Of a DNA stretch of 64,000 nucleotides, positions 8,540 to 17,531 are shown one piece after another (position 1 is the first letter of the stretch; each line of letters opens with the position of its first letter). Below the pieces are notes generated by a model that was given only the letters and a program-made list of their open reading frames with translations, ran no database searches and was not told where the DNA came from. Made by a program: the position numbers and the translations under genes. Source of the DNA: Streptomyces coffeae (GTDB taxonomy: Bacteria > Actinomycetota > Actinomycetes > Streptomycetales > Streptomycetaceae); the NCBI RefSeq assembly GCF_016741875.1, contig NZ_JAERRF010000038.1, positions 1 to 64,000 on the forward strand, in the 5' to 3' direction.

Positions 8540-9745
8540 ATGCCGCAGAGCATTGAGGAACACACCGGCGCTCGAATCGCGGACTACCGGAAACTGCGCC
8601 AGCTCACCCAGACCGCTCTCGCTCAGCGCGCGTTCCTCGCCCGCAGCACCATCGCCAAGGTCGAGCGGGGCCTGGCGCCGGCCACACCCTCGGTCGTGGC
8701 TGCCGTCGCCCGAGTCCTCCAGGTCGACGTCGCCGTGCTCAACGGCCAGCCGTACATCTCGGAGCTCCAACAAGACCACCTCGACCGTCTCATCTCCCCG
8801 CTGTCCGAGGCTCTCGACCTGTACGACCTCGGGCCGGACCCCCACATCACCCCCCGGCTCATCGGCCAAGTCGAGGACGACGTCAAGGCGCTGTGCGCTG
8901 GGGCCTCCGCCACGGAGTACAAGGACATCGGTTCGAAACTGCCTGGCCTCCTCGGCGAGCTCACCACGATGGTCAGCCTCCTGCCCCCGAGTGAGGAGTA
9001 CCGGCTCGCAGCCTCGTCGCTGAGCTGGTGCTACTGGGTCGCCTATGAGTTCACCTATCGGGTCGGCTACCACGATCTGGCGTCTATCGCACTGGAGCGC
9101 ATGGGCTGGATGGCCGAGCAGGCCCAGGACCCGCTGCTGCTCGCCATCCGGTTGAACAAGCGCTCCAGCATGCTGCTCCGGCGTGGGAATAACCAGATGT
9201 CGTTGCGGGTTATCGCGCGCGGCCACGACCTGATCGATCAGGTCGAGCGGCCGGAAGGCGTGGATGCCCTGGCCGTGAGCGGCAGTCTGCACTTGGCGTC
9301 GGCCATCGCGGCCGCACAGGCCAAGGACGCTGACGCGGTCAGTGGGTACATGGGCCTCGCGCGGGAGACGGCCGAGAAGATCGGCCGGGATGTGCCGGAG
9401 GTGTACTGGTCCTCGTTCGGGCTGACGAACGTGCGGCACTTCGATGTCGCGACCAATGTGGAACTCGGCGAGCTCGGCGAGGCGGTGAAGCTGTCGAAGA
9501 AGCTGCACTTCCCGGAGACTCACCCACGGATGCGGGTCGGCCGGTACTACATCGAGATGGCCCGAGCCTACGCGCAGATGGGCAGGGCGGAACCTGCCGA
9601 ACGGTTCCTGGCCCGGGCGCGCCGGGTGGCTCCGCAGCAGGCTCGGTATCACCCTCTGATGCGGGAGACGATCGGCGCCCTGGTACGTCGGCAGCGACGG
9701 GCGCCTGAGTCCTTGTCGTCGCTCGCCGCGTGGGTCGGCATGTAG
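8540..9745 (+). CDS. XRE-family regulator with TPR-like C-terminal domain
   Basis: A ~401-residue protein. Residues ~10-70 form a Cro/CI-type helix-turn-helix (IADYRKLRQLTQTALAQRAF, then STIAKVERG). The remaining ~300 residues are all-helical with TPR-like repeats (SLSWCYWVAYEFTYRVGYHD, YIEMARAYAQMGRAEPAERF), a pattern common in streptomycete XRE proteins that sense a small ligand or peptide. ATG 8540 has GGAG 6 nt upstream; ATG 8528 would add four residues. The two genes downstream belong to a recurring gene set with such regulators, and a palindrome at 9766-9784 lies between them. Confidence 0.85.
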   Translation: MPQSIEEHTGARIADYRKLRQLTQTALAQRAFLARSTIAKVERGLAPATPSVVAAVARVLQVDVAVLNGQPYISELQQDHLDRLISPLSEALDLYDLGPDPHITPRLIGQVEDDVKALCAGASATEYKDIGSKLPGLLGELTTMVSLLPPSEEYRLAASSLSWCYWVAYEFTYRVGYHDLASIALERMGWMAEQAQDPLLLAIRLNKRSSMLLRRGNNQMSLRVIARGHDLIDQVERPEGVDALAVSGSLHLASAIAAAQAKDADAVSGYMGLARETAEKIGRDVPEVYWSSFGLTNVRHFDVATNVELGELGEAVKLSKKLHFPETHPRMRVGRYYIEMARAYAQMGRAEPAERFLARARRVAPQQARYHPLMRETIGALVRRQRRAPESLSSLAAWVGM

Positions 9746-9765
9746 CAGCGGGCGAGGGGTGCCAT

Positions 9766-9784
9766 TGTTCCCTATCGGGGAACA
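9766..9784. promoter_or_regulatory. palindromic operator upstream of 9849 gene
   Basis: TGTTCCCTATCGGGGAACA is a 7-bp perfect inverted repeat with a 5-nt centre, ~65 nt before the next start. It is a likely binding site for the neighbouring XRE regulator. Confidence 0.55.
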
Positions 9785-9848
9785 CTGACACCCCGACAGC
9801 TCGGCACGATGTGACGGTCAGCACACAGACCGTTGCATGGAGCCGACC

Positions 9849-10457
9849 ATGACGCCCAAAGCCCTGCCGTGGAAGCCGCCGCCGTTCGCTACGGATGTCG
9901 AGCCGTTACAAGTGGGGAAACACTGGGACGCTGTACGAGCCCATCAGCCCGTAGGCGAACGCGCCCTGGCCCTGCTCGGAGACGCGTGCGGCGCCGTCAT
10001 CCAGGACACGTACGGCACCCTGTACTGGCTCATCGCGAAAGGCTCCGCCCGCGGTAGCTGGCACCTGCGCCAAGTCCGCGTGCTCACCGAGCGGAGCAGG
10101 GAGAGCAACTACCTCGGCGTACCGCCGATCACCTGGACCGAGCCCACCACCAAGGCCCGTACCCACTGGCGTGTACCGCTCGCGCCCGGCCGGTACCTCA
10201 CTGAAGCCGAGCGTCTGTGGGAGGCCCTCGCGGCCGCCGACCATGCCGAGCTCGGCCCCCGGTCCGAGGGGAGGCAGCTGTGCTTTCGCTGTCAGCTGCC
10301 GACCGATGAGCCGGTCATCGTCGGCGGGGAACACGGGGGCAACCTCGGCGGCGGGATCATCTACGCCTGCCCCTCGCACGCCCGCAGCCTCCCGGTCATC
10401 GAGGCGGAGACGCTGATCGACGCCGTGCGGCGCGGCCGCGAGGGGGCCGGGACGTGA
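9849..10457 (+). CDS. uncharacterised protein of XRE-associated gene set
   Basis: A 202-residue cytoplasmic protein with no recognised domain. The N-terminal ~130 residues resemble the protein at 718-1110. The C-terminal ~70 residues add a possible metal site (CFRCQLPTDEP, then IIYACPSH). ATG 9849 has GGAG 6 nt upstream, which is better than ATG 9837. The next gene starts inside its stop codon (GTGA), so the two are probably translated together. Confidence 0.7.
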   Translation: MTPKALPWKPPPFATDVEPLQVGKHWDAVRAHQPVGERALALLGDACGAVIQDTYGTLYWLIAKGSARGSWHLRQVRVLTERSRESNYLGVPPITWTEPTTKARTHWRVPLAPGRYLTEAERLWEALAAADHAELGPRSEGRQLCFRCQLPTDEPVIVGGEHGGNLGGGIIYACPSHARSLPVIEAETLIDAVRRGREGAGT

Positions 10458-10636
10458 CGGCGACGGCGAACGAGCAGCATGAGGGTGATGCCGCGGATCA
10501 GGCGTGGCGGGCAGCCATCGGCCACGTCGCGGCCTGCCCCTCGTGCCGGATTCTCGCGGGATGCGAGCGGGGCGACCAGCTGGTCCGCCGCTACGAGGAG
10601 GCCACGCGGCAGGCCCGGTCGGGTGATGCCGGATGA
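10454..10636 (+). CDS. small Cys-containing protein, translationally coupled
   Basis: A 60-residue acidic/helical protein with CPSCRILAGC, which could bind a metal. Its GTG start overlaps the stop of the previous gene by 4 nt (GTGA). Function unknown. The frame after it (ATG at 10633) runs antisense into the next gene and is probably not real. Confidence 0.6.
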   Translation: MTATANEQHEGDAADQAWRAAIGHVAACPSCRILAGCERGDQLVRRYEEATRQARSGDAG

Positions 10637-10823
10637 GCCACCGCCGCACATCCCGTGCCGCGCGGGCTGGACTGTACGCCGTCCGCGCCGTCCGTGCCAG
10701 GGCTGTCCTCGGTGCGATTCCCGGTGCGGGACCGGCGCCCATGTCGGCGCGGGTGGCGAAGTGGTCGAAGGTCTTGGGTCCGCCGTTGCCGGCCTTGATG
10801 GCGGCCGGCGCGCGTCGTGATGT

Positions 10824-12617
10824 TCAGAGACGGGCGGCTGTTTCGTCGTGGACGCGTTCGGCGAGTGGGAACTGCCAGTGTGAAAACAGCCGGTTGTCGC
10901 CGTGGAGACGGCGCAGCACCTGCATCACCGCGTCGACCACAGCCTCATCCGCGATGAGTTCGTGCGGGTACAGCTGCCTGCGCAGCCGTTCCAGCTGGAG
11001 GAGCAGTAACGCCCCACTCGGCAGTGGATGGTCCATGACGTCGTACGAGTGAACGAAGGTGAGCACGCAAGCCGCGGCGGCGTGCAGCAGGCAGTACTCC
11101 TTGGTCAGTTCGAAGAGCTCGGACGACTGCGTGTAGTCCTTGCCGAGCGCGGATGTGAGGGTGATCGCCCTCTTGTTCATGGGACTGACCCTGGTGAGCA
11201 GTTCCTCGGCGAGGTCCGCCGCACAACACAGCCGGTCGCGCTCGGTGCCCGTGGCTTTCTCGGCCAGGGCGCGCAGGCGCCGCAGCCCTGCGGGCGCGGC
11301 CAGCACAGCGTCGTCCGAGCCGCGGCTGAACAGCTCCTGCTTCACCGGCTCGAACACTGGGAGCTCGCGGTCCATGCCGAAGAGCGTGGCGGCGCGTTCG
11401 GCGGCGGCCTCGCGTGTGGCCGCCTCCGACGCGTTGGCCCTGTCCAGCAGACGGCCCAGCTGATGGCCGAGGTTGCGCAGGTTCACCACCGTGTTCCCGT
11501 CGGTGACGTCGGTCAACAGGATGTCGCGCAGCATCTTCTGATGCATGCCATAGTGCGGGTGGTCCCGCATGAAGGTACGCGCCCCGAGGACCACGGTCAG
11601 CTGTGCCATTGTCTTCTGCAGCAGCGTGGGCACCAGATACTTGGCCACTGATGACCAGACGCTGACCTGCTCCGGCACCACCTGAAGGCTACGTGCGGCC
11701 CCGAGGACCATCGCGTCGGCCACCATCAGGTCGGCGAACGCCTCCGCCAACTGGCGCCGGGTGTAGGGGACATCGATGATCGTGTCACCCAGCAGGACCC
11801 GGCGTTCGGCGAAGTCCATGGCGAGCCGGAGGCTGGTGTCGACGGCCGACAGAGCCAGATGGAGGAGCACCACACGCGCCGTCAGGCTGGTCTTGATGGC
11901 GATTTCCAGGCCCTGGCCCTCACCTCCGATCAGCGCAGACTCCGGCACGAAGGCCTTGTTCATCCGGATACCGCTGAGGTTCGCCGCGCGCACGCCATAC
12001 AGGTTTTCGCAGGGCATGTCCTCGATGGTGTCTGCCCCGGTCTGCCACTTGTCCAGGATGAAGAGCGAGTAGGCGGCCGGACCTCCGTGCCGGGCGGTGC
12101 GGGCGAAGACTATGATCTTGTCGGCGACCGTCGCGTTGCCGATCGGCCACTTCTCACCGGTGAGCGCATAACCGCCTTCCACCTTCTCTGCCACCACCTC
12201 GTTGGCCACCAAGTCGCTCCCGTGAGCGCGCTCAGAAAGGCCCCAGGACACTGCGCCGCCGCATGTGATGTCCGCGATCAGCGAGCACTTCTGCTGCTCG
12301 GTGCCGAGGATCCACGCCGGCATGAATCCGAGGCTGGTGAGGGAGAGGCCGATCGCGGTCGACGGGTCCCGGCGCGCCACGAGCCGCATCAGACAGATCG
12401 AGGTCTCCACGTTGCCCGCCTTGCCGCCCTGCTCAGCGGGCAGGCTGTATGCAGGGACGCCCCAGCGCCGAAGCAGGCTGAGGAACTCGTATGGGTACCT
12501 TCCGCGTTCGTCGTGGTCCAGGACCTGGGCGAAGGGCACGCGGCTGGCCGGGTCGTGCGGATCGCCCAGGTACTGCTCCAGCCGCACTGCCAGGGCCGTC
12601 ATGGTCGATTTGGACAT
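10824..12617 (-). CDS. acyl-CoA dehydrogenase-like flavoprotein (597 aa), paralogue 1
   Basis: A 597-residue acyl-CoA dehydrogenase (ACAD) superfamily protein. The N-terminal helical domain, the beta domain with the GGAVSWGLSERAHGSD and GEKWPIGNA blocks, and the helical C-domain are in order, followed by an extra ~190-residue helical region absent from ordinary ~380-residue ACADs. It is closely similar along its full length to the protein at 28605-30401 and more distantly to that at 30411-32141. The likely role is FAD-dependent desaturation or oxidation of a chain made by the PUFA-type synthase (inference). ATG 12617 has GGAG 6 nt upstream. It is the last gene of the 10.8-19.2 kb minus-strand block. 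Confidence 0.85.
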   Translation of the reverse strand: MSKSTMTALAVRLEQYLGDPHDPASRVPFAQVLDHDERGRYPYEFLSLLRRWGVPAYSLPAEQGGKAGNVETSICLMRLVARRDPSTAIGLSLTSLGFMPAWILGTEQQKCSLIADITCGGAVSWGLSERAHGSDLVANEVVAEKVEGGYALTGEKWPIGNATVADKIIVFARTARHGGPAAYSLFILDKWQTGADTIEDMPCENLYGVRAANLSGIRMNKAFVPESALIGGEGQGLEIAIKTSLTARVVLLHLALSAVDTSLRLAMDFAERRVLLGDTIIDVPYTRRQLAEAFADLMVADAMVLGAARSLQVVPEQVSVWSSVAKYLVPTLLQKTMAQLTVVLGARTFMRDHPHYGMHQKMLRDILLTDVTDGNTVVNLRNLGHQLGRLLDRANASEAATREAAAERAATLFGMDRELPVFEPVKQELFSRGSDDAVLAAPAGLRRLRALAEKATGTERDRLCCAADLAEELLTRVSPMNKRAITLTSALGKDYTQSSELFELTKEYCLLHAAAACVLTFVHSYDVMDHPLPSGALLLLQLERLRRQLYPHELIADEAVVDAVMQVLRRLHGDNRLFSHWQFPLAERVHDETAARL

Positions 12618-13081
12618 GGTGAACTCCTATGGAAGGGGTGCTGACCGGACAGGCAGGGCGGTCAGCGGCCGACGGGGCGTCCCGGAACGGAGTGACGGCG
12701 TCGAGGGCGGGCAGGAGCTCCCCCAACCGTGGTACCGGAGATCCACCCCTTCGGTTCGGGCGAGCCAGCGAACGGCCGCTGTGCCTCCGGGGCGCCCCGG
12801 CGCGCCGCAGGGGTTCTTGACGCGGTCCGCTGGGCGCCCCGGAAGAGCACCTGGTTGCCGAGAGTTCCATGACGCCCACTTCCTCGGTCAGGGAAGCGAG
12901 TCGATCGGCGACCTCGAGATGCCTTGAGCGCGACCGAGGTTTCCGGATGGGCGGGTTGCGCGGTGCGGCTCGACCGCAGCGCCGCCCACGAGTGGACCCC
13001 CAGCCGAGCCGGACGCCTCGCCGGGTGGGCGCCCACGCCGCCTTGATGGCCCGAGCCTCTCTGAGCCCGGGCTGTTGGTAC
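12618..13081. other. intergenic upstream of the ACAD-like gene
   Basis: About 460 bp without a supported gene or clear hairpin. The gap suggests a separate promoter for 10824-12617 rather than simple read-through. Confidence 0.4.
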
Positions 13082-13756
13082 TCAGGCGGTCTGGCGTCCT
13101 GACCGCGTGGTGCTGCGGGATGGGCGGGCGACGGAGGTGCCGAACAGCTCGTCCCAGTAGGGCGCTGAGATCCCGAATCCAGAGGTGTCATCGCGGAAGT
13201 GATGGCGCATATGCAGCGAGCGCAGATGGCGCATCAGCCGGTTCTTCGGGGTGGCATGGTGCAGATAGAGGTGGAACAGGTCGTAGGTGAGGTAGCCGAA
13301 GGCGTACCCGGCGCCGAATGTCAAGGGCAGCGAGCCCAGTCCGGAGGCCATGTAGATGGTGCCGGCCACCATCGGGACGCTCAGCAGCGGGCTCAAAAGG
13401 GAGCGACGTACGTCTTGCGGGTAGTCATGGTGGATGCCGTGGAGGATGTAGTGGAGCCGAGCGCCGAATCCCTTCTCGGGCTCGTAATGCAGCACGACGC
13501 GGTGGCCCCAGTACTCGGACAGAGTCCAGGTGACGTATCCGGCCGCCGCCCATCCAAGCAGCGCCCAGCTGTTGGCCTGTTCTCCTTCGACCGCGAACCA
13601 GACGCAGGTGATGATGACCGGGGTGTACATGGCCACGGTGATCACGGGGTGCACGTGGATGAGGTTGTCCAGCCACGACCAGCCGACGACGGCCGGTGCT
13701 TTGCCACGGTGAATGGCGCCCTTGTTGGTCTTGGGTGCGGGTGTCGAGGAGGTCAT
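13082..13756 (-). CDS. fatty acid 2-hydroxylase-type membrane di-iron enzyme
   Basis: A 224-residue integral membrane protein of the fatty acid hydroxylase / sterol desaturase superfamily. The His clusters are those of the FA2H/Scs7 branch: HRVVLHYEP, HGIHHDYPQD, HLYLHHATP and HMRHHFRD, lying between two pairs of hydrophobic segments. Members use a di-iron centre and O2 to hydroxylate acyl chains, often at C-2. Its ATG overlaps the stop of the upstream 101-aa gene (ATGA). Together with the reductase, aminotransferase and N-hydroxylase-like genes of the block, it probably tailors the lipid product (inference). Confidence 0.85.
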   Translation of the reverse strand: MTSSTPAPKTNKGAIHRGKAPAVVGWSWLDNLIHVHPVITVAMYTPVIITCVWFAVEGEQANSWALLGWAAAGYVTWTLSEYWGHRVVLHYEPEKGFGARLHYILHGIHHDYPQDVRRSLLSPLLSVPMVAGTIYMASGLGSLPLTFGAGYAFGYLTYDLFHLYLHHATPKNRLMRHLRSLHMRHHFRDDTSGFGISAPYWDELFGTSVARPSRSTTRSGRQTA

Positions 13757-14058
13757 GCGCTGGCTCCTACCGCCGCAGGGACCTTCACCAGCGTCTCGTA
13801 GCCCGTGCGGGCCCGGAAGCCGGTGGTGTGCAGCAGCTGGTCGGTCGTGGGGGAACAGCTCTTGCCGGCCGGGTCGGTGACATCGAGGGGGTGGGCATGG
13901 GTGCTGATCTCGGCGCCGACCATGAGGGCAACGTCGTAGTCGGGGGCTGCGATGGCGACCTCCGCGCCAGTATCGATGAGCTGCTCGGCGGTCGTCCGGC
14001 CACTGCCGCGGCAGCCGCCGGCGGCGGCCACGACCGTGTTGTTGAGGTTTCTGCGCAC
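13753..14058 (-). CDS. small Rossmann-like protein of unknown role
   Basis: A 101-residue product. The start is a GTG at 14058 with AGGAGG 4 nt upstream. The N-terminus (NTVVAAAGGCRGSGRTTAEQL) looks like the first beta-alpha unit of an NAD(P)-binding fold, and a TTGFRARTGYETLV segment resembles the end of an epimerase-type protein. It is far too short for a full dehydrogenase, so it may be an internally deleted SDR that remains expressed, or a remnant kept for its ribosome site: its stop overlaps the start of the hydroxylase gene. Confidence 0.5.
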   Translation of the reverse strand: MRRNLNNTVVAAAGGCRGSGRTTAEQLIDTGAEVAIAAPDYDVALMVGAEISTHAHPLDVTDPAGKSCSPTTDQLLHTTGFRARTGYETLVKVPAAVGASA

Positions 14059-14098
14059 TGGTCCTCCTGCTGCGTGGGAGTTTCGGTGGGCAACGACG

Positions 14099-14626
14099 TC
14101 AGGTGAGTGCCGTGAACTTACGGTTGTGCCAGACCAGCGGCGGGCTGCCGCTGCGGCTGTCCCCACTGCCGACGCTGCGCACCGTGGCGGTGACGATGGT
14201 GTGATCGCCGCCCGGATGCATATGGGCGACCTGGCAGGTCAGCCAGGCCAGCGCGTTGCTCAGCACGGGCAGGGCGTCGGTCTGGTGGTGGCGGGTGCGG
14301 GCGAAACGGTCGCTTTGGCTGATCGCGGCGTCGGCGAACCGCTCTGCCAGGGGGGCTTGGTCGTGGCGCAGCAGGTTGAGTGCGAAGGCGCCGTTGAACC
14401 GGATTCCGGCCAGGGTGCGGCTGCGGTTGCTGAGGCAGACCAACACCATCAGTGGATGAAGAGAGAGCGAGCACACGGCACTTGTGGTCATCCCGCAGGG
14501 GCTGGTGCCGTCCGGGCAACTGGACGTCACAATGGTGACGCCGGTGGGCAGTTGGGCGAACACGTCGCGGAACGCCTCTGACGTCACGGCCTGGGCAGGG
14601 GCGTGCAGGGCCCTCGGATGGCTCAC
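14099..14626 (-). CDS. flavin reductase (HpaC-like)
   Basis: A 175-residue NAD(P)H:flavin oxidoreductase of the two-component monooxygenase type. Diagnostic blocks are AFRDVFAQLPTGVTIVTS, GMTTSAVCSLSLHPLMVLVCL (flavin-binding core) and GALDLLR-like FALNLL. Such reductases supply free FADH2 or FMNH2 to a partner oxygenase. The obvious partner here is the ACAD-fold flavoprotein at 15003-16127. The start GTG (14626) overlaps the stop of a 58-aa upstream frame (GTGA). Confidence 0.9.
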   Translation of the reverse strand: MSHPRALHAPAQAVTSEAFRDVFAQLPTGVTIVTSSCPDGTSPCGMTTSAVCSLSLHPLMVLVCLSNRSRTLAGIRFNGAFALNLLRHDQAPLAERFADAAISQSDRFARTRHHQTDALPVLSNALAWLTCQVAHMHPGGDHTIVTATVRSVGSGDSRSGSPPLVWHNRKFTALT

Positions 14627-14799
14627 GGCTGACCACCGCCGTCGACCGGGGCGGGGGCGAGCGCGTTGTCGCCGTAGGGGAGGTGCCCGGCTGCCACCAG
14701 CCTGGTTCTGAACGGGGCCAGGCCCGGGCGGTGCTCGGTCGGGTTCCCCGGGAGAAGCCCGTCGGCGCTGGTGAGCGGGATGGCGGTAGCAGAAGACAC
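14623..14799 (-). CDS. 58-aa protein coupled to the flavin reductase
   Basis: A short frame from GTG 14799 (GAGGTG 7 nt upstream) to a stop that overlaps the flavin reductase start. The product is Pro/Leu-rich with no recognised domain or membrane segment. It may be a leader-type gene ensuring coupled translation, or a deletion remnant. Confidence 0.4.
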   Translation of the reverse strand: MSSATAIPLTSADGLLPGNPTEHRPGLAPFRTRLVAAGHLPYGDNALAPAPVDGGGQP

Positions 14800-15002
14800 G
14801 TCAGAGCACCTCACAGGTGGGCGGCGTTGTGCGTACGGGGGTCAGGGCTTCGGGCGGGCGCTCGCCCGGGGCGATGCGGCGCATGGTGTGACAGGGGGGA
14901 CCCAGCCGTTTGGTTGCCGGGCGGATATCGGCGGACCGGCAGTGAAGGAGGATGGTCGGGCGCGAAGACGTTCGCCGCCCGCACCCGAAGCGGCGGTCGG
15001 AG

Positions 15003-16127
15003 TCAGAGAATGCGCAGCGGCTCGCCGGCCAGAGTCTCCACCAGCCGGGCAGCCATGCGGTGGCGCGAGGGCGGGTGAAAGGCCAGCGCACGGCAGGCGG
15101 AGTTGAGGTAGGCAATATCACCGGAGGAGATAAAGGCCATTCCCCCCAGGGCCTCCACCGTGGCAGCCGACACTCGGTTGATCGCGTCCTGGGCGGCGTA
15201 GCGGCAGATCAGCGCCTGGGTGAGGGTGTCCTGCCCGATCGGCTCGGTGGATGCGGCCAGGGCCTCGACCGCGAGGAAGGCTCCCTCGACGGCGGTGGCG
15301 GACTCGGCGCGTATCGCCGCTTCCACCTCGGCGTTGGCCAAGGTGCGTTCCACCAATGCGGAGGCCGCCCCCAGGTAGCCGGCGGTCATCAGCAACTCGA
15401 ACCAGACGAAGCCGACTGTCTGCAGGTGGTCCAGTCGGCCGTCGTCGGTGACCTCGGTGCGCACCACCAGGTCGGCGGGCACCTCCACATTCTCCAGGAC
15501 CACCTCGTCGCTTTCGGCTCCGGCCAGGATCGGGCTGCTCCAGAACGGGCGGACGCTCATCCCGGGCGCGTCGGCCGGGATCAGGGCGATGGCCAGCTGC
15601 GGCGTCCCGTCGGGGCCGGGCAGCGCGATCGAGGCGGTGAGGAGATTCATCGACCGGGCCAGGCTGCACGGCTTCTTCGACCCGCTCAGCCACACCTTCT
15701 CTCCCTCCACCCGGGCGGTGAGATGCGGAGCAAGGATGCCCTGACCGGTGCGGCCCTCAGCGAATCCCGAGGCAAGCAGCAGCCGGTCCTGGGCGATCGC
15801 TGCCAGCAGCATCGATTCCATGCCACTGCTGTGCGCTGCGGCTTCGACCACGGCGCCGACGGAGAAGTGGTGCATGGTGGTGGCCACGGCCAGCGAAGGG
15901 GAGCGGGCGCCCAGAGCGCGCTGCACGCGCGTTGCGGTGAGCAGGTCGGCTCCTTGTCCGCCGTGCTCTGCGGGAACCAGGAGCGCGGGCCCGCCCGCCT
16001 CGATGAACGCGGCCAGTGCCGGCCCATCGGGGCTCTCCAGGGCCGCGAGCGGATGCGCGGCCAGCTGCTGGTCCAACCCTGGCAGCACGTTCTCCAACGC
16101 GGCGCGCTCACGGTGCAAGAACCTCAT
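15003..16127 (-). CDS. ACAD-fold flavin-dependent monooxygenase, possible amine N-hydroxylase
   Basis: A 374-residue protein with the three-domain ACAD fold. Recognisable parts are AEHGGQGAD, GSKKPCSLARSMNLLTASIA, ESDEVVLENVEVPADLV and the C-terminal helical bundle ending FHPPSRHRMAARL. ACAD-fold enzymes that pair with a separate flavin reductase include isobutylamine N-hydroxylase of valanimycin biosynthesis and DszC-type oxygenases. The flavin reductase at 14099-14626, and the aminotransferase upstream that would make an amine, favour N-hydroxylation (inference); an ordinary dehydrogenase remains possible. ATG 16127 is preferred over longer starts because the preceding frame is non-conserved Arg-rich sequence and GGAGGGG lies upstream. 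Confidence 0.75.
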   Translation of the reverse strand: MRFLHRERAALENVLPGLDQQLAAHPLAALESPDGPALAAFIEAGGPALLVPAEHGGQGADLLTATRVQRALGARSPSLAVATTMHHFSVGAVVEAAAHSSGMESMLLAAIAQDRLLLASGFAEGRTGQGILAPHLTARVEGEKVWLSGSKKPCSLARSMNLLTASIALPGPDGTPQLAIALIPADAPGMSVRPFWSSPILAGAESDEVVLENVEVPADLVVRTEVTDDGRLDHLQTVGFVWFELLMTAGYLGAASALVERTLANAEVEAAIRAESATAVEGAFLAVEALAASTEPIGQDTLTQALICRYAAQDAINRVSAATVEALGGMAFISSGDIAYLNSACRALAFHPPSRHRMAARLVETLAGEPLRIL

Positions 16128-16305
16128 ACCTGGCTTCCCCTCCATACTTTTATGACTCGTCCAAACCTGCCGCACCCGGTCGGCGAGGGCCGCAGAATGC
16201 CGATGTCGCCGGGGCTGTGACCGAGGGCTTCCGGCGTCACCCCCGCTGAGGCGCCGCGTGCAGGTGCGCTCACTGCCGTGGGCACGAGACGATATCGGCG
16301 GTGTA

Positions 16306-17493
16306 TCAGGCACCGGTGACCGTCGCGGGATCCGGCAGGATGCCATGGCGGACGAAGTACCCCACGTACGTGGAGAACACCTCCTCGTCGATGTCCGGGC
16401 TGGTAAGCCCGGCATCGATGAGGAACTCCCGGGTGGCCACGTCCGAGAACTCCGCCACCTCGACCTTCTCCCATTCAGCTATGACGCGCATCAGCGGAAA
16501 CATGGAGTTGGTGACGTCCGCCGCGATGGCCTTCATCCACTTCAGGATGCTGACCTCCGCCAGCTCGTACCCGGCACTGCGCAGCAGGCGGAGGATCTCC
16601 TCAGGGCCCAGCACATCGGGACTGACCTGGTGGAAGATCCGGCCGAGCGCCCGCGGGTTCCGTGAAAGTGCGACGATCGCGGCACTGACGTAGTCGACCG
16701 GCACAATGTTCATGGGCAGCCGGAACCTGCGTGGATACAGACCGGCCTGGAGGGAACCCCTGATGAACCGCCAGACGAAGTCGTTCTCCTGGCAGGCTCC
16801 ACTCCGCGAGTCGCCCCACATCTGGCCGGGACGGTGGATCGTCACGGGTACGCCCCTGCGGCCCGCCTTCAGCACGAGTTGCTCGGCGACCCACTTGCTC
16901 TTGGCGTATCCCAGTTGCAGTGCCTGCGGCGGCCCGGTCGGGTCGAGCTCCCCCCGCGGCGGCTGGTCTGCTGTCGGCTCGAACACGGCCGTGGTCGACG
17001 TATGATGCAAGGTCGCCCCGGCCGCGCAGGCCAGTCGGAGTATCTCGTGGGTCGCGTCGACCGTCGCCCTGCGAAGCCACTTGTAGATCGTGAGGAAGTT
17101 GACCTTGGCCGCGGAGTGGTAGATGGCGCCGATCCGCCCGGCCAGCTCGGTGTAGACCTCCTCAGGCATGCCGAGTCGGGGCCGGGTCACATCTCCGGTC
17201 AGCACCCTCACCGCGTCCAGGTCGAGGTCGTCGAGGAGTTCGTACCTGCGCAGGTTCTCCTCCAGCCGTTTGCGGCCCGCGTCGGCGCCTGGGGCCCGCA
17301 CCAGGCAGTGCACGGTCAGGCCATGCGCCAGCAGTTGCCGCAGCACAAACGCCCCGAGAAAACCGGTCGCGCCGGTGAGGAACACGTCGGATACGGTGTG
17401 CGGATCCGGTGGTGCGAAGCCGGTGATGTCCTCGTGCAGCCTGATGTCGTCGGCGAATTCCTCGGTGACCTTTGAAAGCGTGGGCGAAGTCAT
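16306..17493 (-). CDS. stand-alone thioester reductase (extended SDR)
   Basis: A 395-residue NAD(P)H-dependent reductase of the Lys2/CAR/NRPS R-domain type. It has the nucleotide-binding motif TGATGFLGAFVLRQLL near residue 40, the YHSAAKVNFL block, the TSTTAVFEP active-site strand and the catalytic YAKSK. The family reduces carrier-protein thioesters to aldehydes (or alcohols). The gene lies 38 bp downstream of the aminotransferase gene, which fits release as an aldehyde followed by transamination. Being discrete, it must dock to the discrete ACP or the synthase ACPs (inference). Confidence 0.88.
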   Translation of the reverse strand: MTSPTLSKVTEEFADDIRLHEDITGFAPPDPHTVSDVFLTGATGFLGAFVLRQLLAHGLTVHCLVRAPGADAGRKRLEENLRRYELLDDLDLDAVRVLTGDVTRPRLGMPEEVYTELAGRIGAIYHSAAKVNFLTIYKWLRRATVDATHEILRLACAAGATLHHTSTTAVFEPTADQPPRGELDPTGPPQALQLGYAKSKWVAEQLVLKAGRRGVPVTIHRPGQMWGDSRSGACQENDFVWRFIRGSLQAGLYPRRFRLPMNIVPVDYVSAAIVALSRNPRALGRIFHQVSPDVLGPEEILRLLRSAGYELAEVSILKWMKAIAADVTNSMFPLMRVIAEWEKVEVAEFSDVATREFLIDAGLTSPDIDEEVFSTYVGYFVRHGILPDPATVTGA

Positions 17494-17531
17494 CAGTTGT
17501 CTACGTTCCTTCCCGCCGGCATCGGCTCCGG

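Noticed and set aside
10633..11052. Open frame starting in the stop of the 60-aa gene (ATGA overlap)
   Set aside because: Most of its length is antisense to the 3' end of the ACAD-like gene and its product is Arg/Ala-rich without similarity. A short remnant before 10823 cannot be excluded.
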